From the NCBI RefSeq assembly GCF_002119725.1, contig NZ_CP021109.1, positions 1,674,001 to 1,738,000 on the forward strand: 64,000 bases of DNA. Direction: 5' to 3'. A program made the translations under genes and the position numbers. This document shows, piece after piece, positions 59,968 to 64,000 of this stretch (position 1 is its first letter; every line of letters starts with the position of its first letter). Below the pieces are notes generated by a model, which saw only the letters and a program-made list of their open reading frames with translations, was not told where the DNA came from and searched no databases. Source of the stretch: Bordetella genomosp. 9. Lineage in GTDB: Bacteria; Pseudomonadota; Gammaproteobacteria; Burkholderiales; Burkholderiaceae_B.

Positions 59968-62670
59968 TCAAGCAGCCAGCTCCAGCGCCTTCGAGACGAT
60001 CTCCATCACGTTGCGGGACAGGCCGGCGTGGCCGCGCACGCGCTCCAGGGCCGCCCGCATGGGATCGCGCAGCGCGGGAACGAAGCGTGACCAGTTGTCC
60101 ATTGCGCGCGCCAGCCTGGCCGCGACTTCCGGGTTGAGCGCATCGAGCGCGAGTACCTGCTCTTCCCAGAACGCATAACCGGATCCGTCGGGGACGTGCA
60201 CGCCACGCGCGTTGTTCAGGCAGAACTGGAATATCAGGGCGCGGGCGCGGTTGGGATTGCGCAGAGTGAAGGCCGGGTGCGCCATCAGCCCGCGCACGGT
60301 ATCCACAGTGGTCGAGCGCGCCGTGGCCTGCAGGCTGAACCATTTGTCGATCACGAGCGGATCCTGCTGCCACTGTTCGTAGAAGCCGCTCAAGGCGCGC
60401 GCGGCGGTTTCCTGGTCGCCGTAATTGACCAGCGCCGTCAAGGCGCCCAGGCGATCCGTCATGTTGCCCGCCTGCTCATATTGCGCGAGCGCCCAGGCTT
60501 GCGCTTCGGCGTCGCCTCCGGCCATGAGATGGGCCAGCGCCATGTTCTTCAGGGCGCGCTTGCCCGCGGGCTCGGGCGCGGGGCTGTACGGGCCCGGCGT
60601 CTGGCAGCTGGCGAAGGCGGCGCGCCATGCGTCGGCCAATTGCCTGCCCAGCTCGGCACGGACGAAATCCCGCGCCACCGCCAAGGCAGGCGGGTCGATG
60701 GCCGCCATGCGCTCGGCCAGCGTTTTTTCCGAGGGCAGCGACAGGGCCCGCGCGCGGTAGGCCGCATCCAGGCCGGGATCCTCCAGCAGGGCGCGCCAGG
60801 CGGCGACGAAGGCGGGTTTGACATGCAGCTGCGCGCCCGCCTGGTGCAGCGCGGCCAAGCCCAGAATCTCCCGCGTTGCCAGTTCCTGTCCCGCTTCCCA
60901 GCGCGAGAACGGATCGGTGTCATGCGCGGACAGCAGCGCAAGCTCTTCGTCCGTCCATGGGTATTCCACGATGACGGGGGCGGAAAAACCTCGAAGCAGG
61001 GAAGGAACGGGGGCACTGGGTATATCTTCGAACACCCACTCCTGTCTTTCCGAAACCAGTTCCAGCAATGCCGTCTGGGTTTGCTTGCCGTCCATGCGCA
61101 ACGTCATGGGGTTGCCATGCCGGTCGAGCAGGCCCAAGGCGAAGGGAATGTGGAACGGCTGTTTGCCGGCGGGATCGGGCGATGTTTTTTCCACCCCTAC
61201 GGGGGCGCAGCGCTGGGACAGGCCGACGGTGCAGCGGCGCGCGGCCGCGTCGTAATGCAATTCCACGCTGACGCGCGGCGTTCCGGCCTGCCGGTACCAT
61301 CGCCGGAAAACCGACAAATCGCGGCCCGGATGCTGGCGGGTATATACCGACTCCATTGCGGCGACAAAGTCGTCGCACGTTACCGCCTGGCCGTCGTGGC
61401 GACGGAAATACTCGTCCATCCCGGCGCGGAAGCCCCCCTCGCCCAGCAGCGTATGCTGCATCCGGATGACTTCGGCGCCTTTCTCATAAACCGTGGCCGT
61501 ATAGAAATTGCCGATTTCCTGGTAGCTTTCGGGGCGGATGGGGTGCGCCATCGGGCCCGCATCTTCCGGAAACTGCGCGGCCCGCAACGTCACCACGTCG
61601 TCGATTCGTTTGACGGCGCGCGCACTGGCGGCCGCCCGCTCGTCCAGCCCGCGCGCCATCATGTCCGCGCTGAATTCCTGATCCCGGAACACCGTCAGCC
61701 CTTCCTTCAAGCTCAGCTGGAACCAGTCGCGGCAGGTAACGCGGTTGCCCGTCCAGTTATGGAAATACTCATGGCCGATGACCGACTCGATTGCCTCGTA
61801 GTTCGCGTCCGTCGCCGTCTGCGCGTCGGCCAGCACGTAAGCAGCGTTGAAAATATTCAGGCCCTTGTTTTCCATCGCCCCCATATTGAAGTCGCGCACC
61901 GCGACCACCATGAAGCGGTCCAAATCAAGTTCAAGCCCAAAACGGCTTTCATCCCACCGCAGGGCCCGCACGAGCGATTCCAGCGCCCACTCTGTTTTCG
62001 ATTCGGATCCCGGGTCGCTGTAAACCTGCAGCAGGACCTCGCGTCCAGAAGCCGTTTTCAAACGGGTTTCGCGATGCGTCAGTTGCCCCGCAACCAGGGC
62101 AAACAGATAGCAAGGCTTCGGGAAGGGGTCTTCCCAGACGACCTCTTTGCGGCCGTCCGGCAGGGTGCGGCTTTCCAGCAGGTTGCCATTGCTCAGCAGT
62201 ACGGGATAATCCGGCCGGGCCCGCAGCGTGACGCGATAACGCGACATCACATCGGGCCGGTCCGCAAACCAGGTAATGCGGCGAAAGCCTTCAGCCTCGC
62301 ATTGCGTGAAGAAGTTCCCGCCGGACACGTAAAGGCCCATCAGCGTGGAATTTTCAGATGGCCGGCAACGGCTGACGATCTCCACGACGGCCTCATTGCC
62401 GAGACCGGGCAGGATGAGTTTGTCCGCGTCCAGCTGGTATGCGCCCGGGCTCAGCGGCCGCCCATCCAGCGACACGGAGATGAGCTCTAGTTCGCTGCCA
62501 TCGAGCTCGAGAGGCGCGTCGCCGCCGCCGGGGTGCCGCCGTACCTCCAGCCGGGACGTAACCGTCGTGACGTCCGGCTCCAGATCGAAGGCCAGCGAAA
62601 CCTGCGGAATATCGAAGGGATAGGGGCGGTAATCCTTGCGGTAGACGGTGACGGAGGTTTCAGTACGCAT
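59968..62670 (-). CDS. pepN: aminopeptidase N
   Basis: PepN is a cytoplasmic M1 zinc metallo-aminopeptidase with broad specificity. The exopeptidase motif GAMEN is at 264-268 and the zinc motif HEYFH has H300, E301 and H304, with E323 as third ligand. The 900-residue length matches alpha-, beta- and gammaproteobacterial PepN. Its promoter probably lies in the divergent gap shared with the DUF4136 gene, where TACAAT occurs on the minus strand at 62707-62702. Confidence 0.97.
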   Translation of the reverse strand: MRTETSVTVYRKDYRPYPFDIPQVSLAFDLEPDVTTVTSRLEVRRHPGGGDAPLELDGSELELISVSLDGRPLSPGAYQLDADKLILPGLGNEAVVEIVSRCRPSENSTLMGLYVSGGNFFTQCEAEGFRRITWFADRPDVMSRYRVTLRARPDYPVLLSNGNLLESRTLPDGRKEVVWEDPFPKPCYLFALVAGQLTHRETRLKTASGREVLLQVYSDPGSESKTEWALESLVRALRWDESRFGLELDLDRFMVVAVRDFNMGAMENKGLNIFNAAYVLADAQTATDANYEAIESVIGHEYFHNWTGNRVTCRDWFQLSLKEGLTVFRDQEFSADMMARGLDERAAASARAVKRIDDVVTLRAAQFPEDAGPMAHPIRPESYQEIGNFYTATVYEKGAEVIRMQHTLLGEGGFRAGMDEYFRRHDGQAVTCDDFVAAMESVYTRQHPGRDLSVFRRWYRQAGTPRVSVELHYDAAARRCTVGLSQRCAPVGVEKTSPDPAGKQPFHIPFALGLLDRHGNPMTLRMDGKQTQTALLELVSERQEWVFEDIPSAPVPSLLRGFSAPVIVEYPWTDEELALLSAHDTDPFSRWEAGQELATREILGLAALHQAGAQLHVKPAFVAAWRALLEDPGLDAAYRARALSLPSEKTLAERMAAIDPPALAVARDFVRAELGRQLADAWRAAFASCQTPGPYSPAPEPAGKRALKNMALAHLMAGGDAEAQAWALAQYEQAGNMTDRLGALTALVNYGDQETAARALSGFYEQWQQDPLVIDKWFSLQATARSTTVDTVRGLMAHPAFTLRNPNRARALIFQFCLNNARGVHVPDGSGYAFWEEQVLALDALNPEVAARLARAMDNWSRFVPALRDPMRAALERVRGHAGLSRNVMEIVSKALELAA

Positions 62671-62824
62671 GGCATAGCCTGTCTGAGGAAAGTCGGCCCC
62701 TATTGTAGGTCGGGCCTTGGGAGGGCTCGCAAAACTTTGCTTCCAGTTTCCTGTCCAATACTGCCGTGCACCGCATTATGATGACCCGTGGGCGCTCGCG
62801 CCTCGTCGTTACGCAGGAGTCCTT

Positions 62825-63463
62825 ATGTATCTGACCAAGCTGTATCGCTCATGGCGCATGGCGCACGCTTTCGCCCTGCTTCTGATCCTGGGGATGGTGG
62901 CGGGATGCGCCACGACGGAATCGGTCTCGGCGCGCGTCACGTCCTTCCAGCAATGGCCGGCGGACGCGACGGGGCAGCCCTATCGTTTCGTGCTGAACGA
63001 TCCCGGGCAGAACAACAACCTGGAATATCAGAATTTTCAGGACATGGTGCGCGCCGGCATCGGCAGCACCGGACTCGTGGAGGCCAAGCCGGGCCAGCCG
63101 GCCCGCTTTGACGTCTCATTCGCCTATGGCACGACGCAGACACAGGTTAATGTCCGTCAGCCTTACGACCCATATTTTTATGGGGGGTTCGGCCCCGGCT
63201 ACTACGGACGTCCTTGGGGCCCCTGGGGGTACTGGGGCCCTGACTGGGTCGATGTGCCGGTGGCGGCGTATCGCAATTCGCTCACGGTCATCATCCGGGA
63301 CGCCAGCCAGGGCGGCAAGGAGGTTTACCGGGCAACTTCGTATAGCGTCTCGGAACGGGAGGAACTGCTGAAGGTGATGCCTTACCTGGTGCGGGCCATC
63401 TTCGACAACTTCCCCGCAAACAACGGCTCGGAACGTCGCGTGCGCTATACCGTAGGCCACTGA
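62825..63463 (+). CDS. DUF4136 lipoprotein
   Basis: A 212-residue outer-envelope lipoprotein: signal peptide followed by lipobox MVAGC with C28. The mature domain is DUF4136-like (FVLNDPGQNNNLEYQNF, then RFDVSFAYGTTQTQ) with a tyrosine/glycine/proline-rich insertion (YFYGGFGPGYYGRPWGPWG). Role unknown. AGGAG is 6 nt before the ATG, which removes a 36-residue non-signal extension. Confidence 0.87.
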   Translation: MYLTKLYRSWRMAHAFALLLILGMVAGCATTESVSARVTSFQQWPADATGQPYRFVLNDPGQNNNLEYQNFQDMVRAGIGSTGLVEAKPGQPARFDVSFAYGTTQTQVNVRQPYDPYFYGGFGPGYYGRPWGPWGYWGPDWVDVPVAAYRNSLTVIIRDASQGGKEVYRATSYSVSEREELLKVMPYLVRAIFDNFPANNGSERRVRYTVGH

Positions 63464-63511
63464 GCCGTGGCCGGGAACGCTTGCCCCGCGCCGTTCCATT
63501 CGTTCGCCAAT

Positions 63512-63538
63512 AAAAACCCCGCAGCCGGAGCCGCGGGG
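63512..63538 (-). terminator. intrinsic terminator of the H-NS-family gene
   Basis: On the minus strand a GC stem (CCCCGCGGC/GCTGCGGGG, one mismatch, loop TCCG) is followed by TTTTT. It lies about 45 nt after the H-NS-family stop. It may also affect the convergent lipoprotein transcript. Confidence 0.85.
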
Positions 63539-63581
63539 CAGATGGAAGGGCAGAGACCGGCAGTGCCGGAACGGCCGGGAT

Positions 63582-63953
63582 TTACTGGATGAGGAAACTC
63601 TCCCGGGAAGCGCCGGCGGCTTCCGCCGCCGTGAGCCAACGCGGCGCCTTGCCGCGGCCGCTCCACGTTTCCTTGGTTTCGGGGTGCCGATACTTCGGCG
63701 CGACCGGACGCTTCGCGGGAGTCGCTGCGGCCGTTGCGGCGCTCTTCTTTGCGGGCCCACGGCGCGCGGCGGCGGGCTTGCCGAAAGCGGCCGCAATTTC
63801 TTCTGGAGTGATATCGTATTCGCGCATGGACCGCACGATCGAAGCGATCACAGGCTTGCGCCGCTTGAGCTGAAGCGCTTCCGCCTTTTTACGCAGTTTA
63901 TCGATCTCTTTTTCGATCCTTGCCTGCTGCGCGGCGTAGGTTTCTCTTGGCAT
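63582..63953 (-). CDS. H-NS-family nucleoid-associated protein
   Basis: A 123-residue H-NS-like protein. The N-terminal 45 residues form a charged coiled coil for oligomerisation (ARIEKEIDKLRKKAEALQ), an alanine/lysine/proline-rich linker follows (about 60-87), and the C-terminal YRHPETKETWSGRGKAPRWL is the DNA-binding loop with the WSGRGKxPxWL core. It would bind AT-rich DNA and silence genes. The ATG has a suitable upstream region although the gene lies close to the window edge. Confidence 0.93.
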   Translation of the reverse strand: MPRETYAAQQARIEKEIDKLRKKAEALQLKRRKPVIASIVRSMREYDITPEEIAAAFGKPAAARRGPAKKSAATAAATPAKRPVAPKYRHPETKETWSGRGKAPRWLTAAEAAGASRESFLIQ

Positions 63954-64000
63954 GGTGTATCGATCCTTATTATGGGAATTGATTTTCCGTCCAGATTATA

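Overview
The window is one continuous GC-rich stretch of a betaproteobacterial chromosome. Its 16S, 23S and 5S sequences, dense ATGA-coupled operons and gene content (box benzoate pathway, bio cluster, purD-hemF-nadD-rsfS-rlmH-maf run) point to the Alcaligenaceae. From memory it looks closest to Bordetella/Achromobacter; no database search was possible.

Layout. 1-5130: aerobic benzoyl-CoA (box) pathway, with the 3' end of boxR and then boxC, boxB and boxA behind a promoter holding three TGCA-N6-TGCA operators. 5639-9619: a glycosyltransferase 4, a glycogen-debranching-type glucosidase and a polysaccharide deacetylase. 9630-14316: a YkgJ cysteine-cluster protein, a YdcF-like membrane protein, a heptosyltransferase-type GT9, msbA and a DUF924 protein. 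14365-15849: rng (RNase G), divergent from a complete rRNA operon at 16129-22020 (promoter, 16S, tRNA-Ile, tRNA-Ala, 23S, 5S, terminator). 22211-23536: dctA-type dicarboxylate carrier.

23661-34945 is the most unusual region. It is an apparent 11-gene minus-strand operon: SDR, aminotransferase, alpha/beta hydrolase, M20 amidohydrolase, ABC ATPase, class II aldolase, TauD-like dioxygenase, NMT1-type binding protein, two permeases and a bicupin. A divergent FCD-type GntR regulator faces it, with one perfect and one near-perfect operator between them. It reads as an uptake-plus-degradation system for a nitrogen-containing small molecule; I do not recognise it as a described pathway.

35151-39607: biotin synthesis (bioB, bioA, bioF, bioD). 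39629-45578: a DUF1993 protein, then maf, rlmH, rsfS, nadD, hemF, purD and yebC on the minus strand. 45748-50005: a HerA-like ATPase, a class III aminotransferase and a tartrate/D-malate-type dehydrogenase. 50301-56294: a putative DUF115-like glycan protein and a tripartite EmrAB-OprM-type efflux operon with its MarR regulator, whose two candidate operators share TGMCTAGKCA. 56461-63953: an EamA transporter, a quinone oxidoreductase, a small YgdI-type lipoprotein, fbp, pepN, a DUF4136 lipoprotein and an H-NS-family protein.

No CRISPR array, insertion sequence, integrase or prophage gene was seen. Starts were chosen from Shine-Dalgarno spacing and overlap with the upstream gene; several genes start at GTG or TTG.
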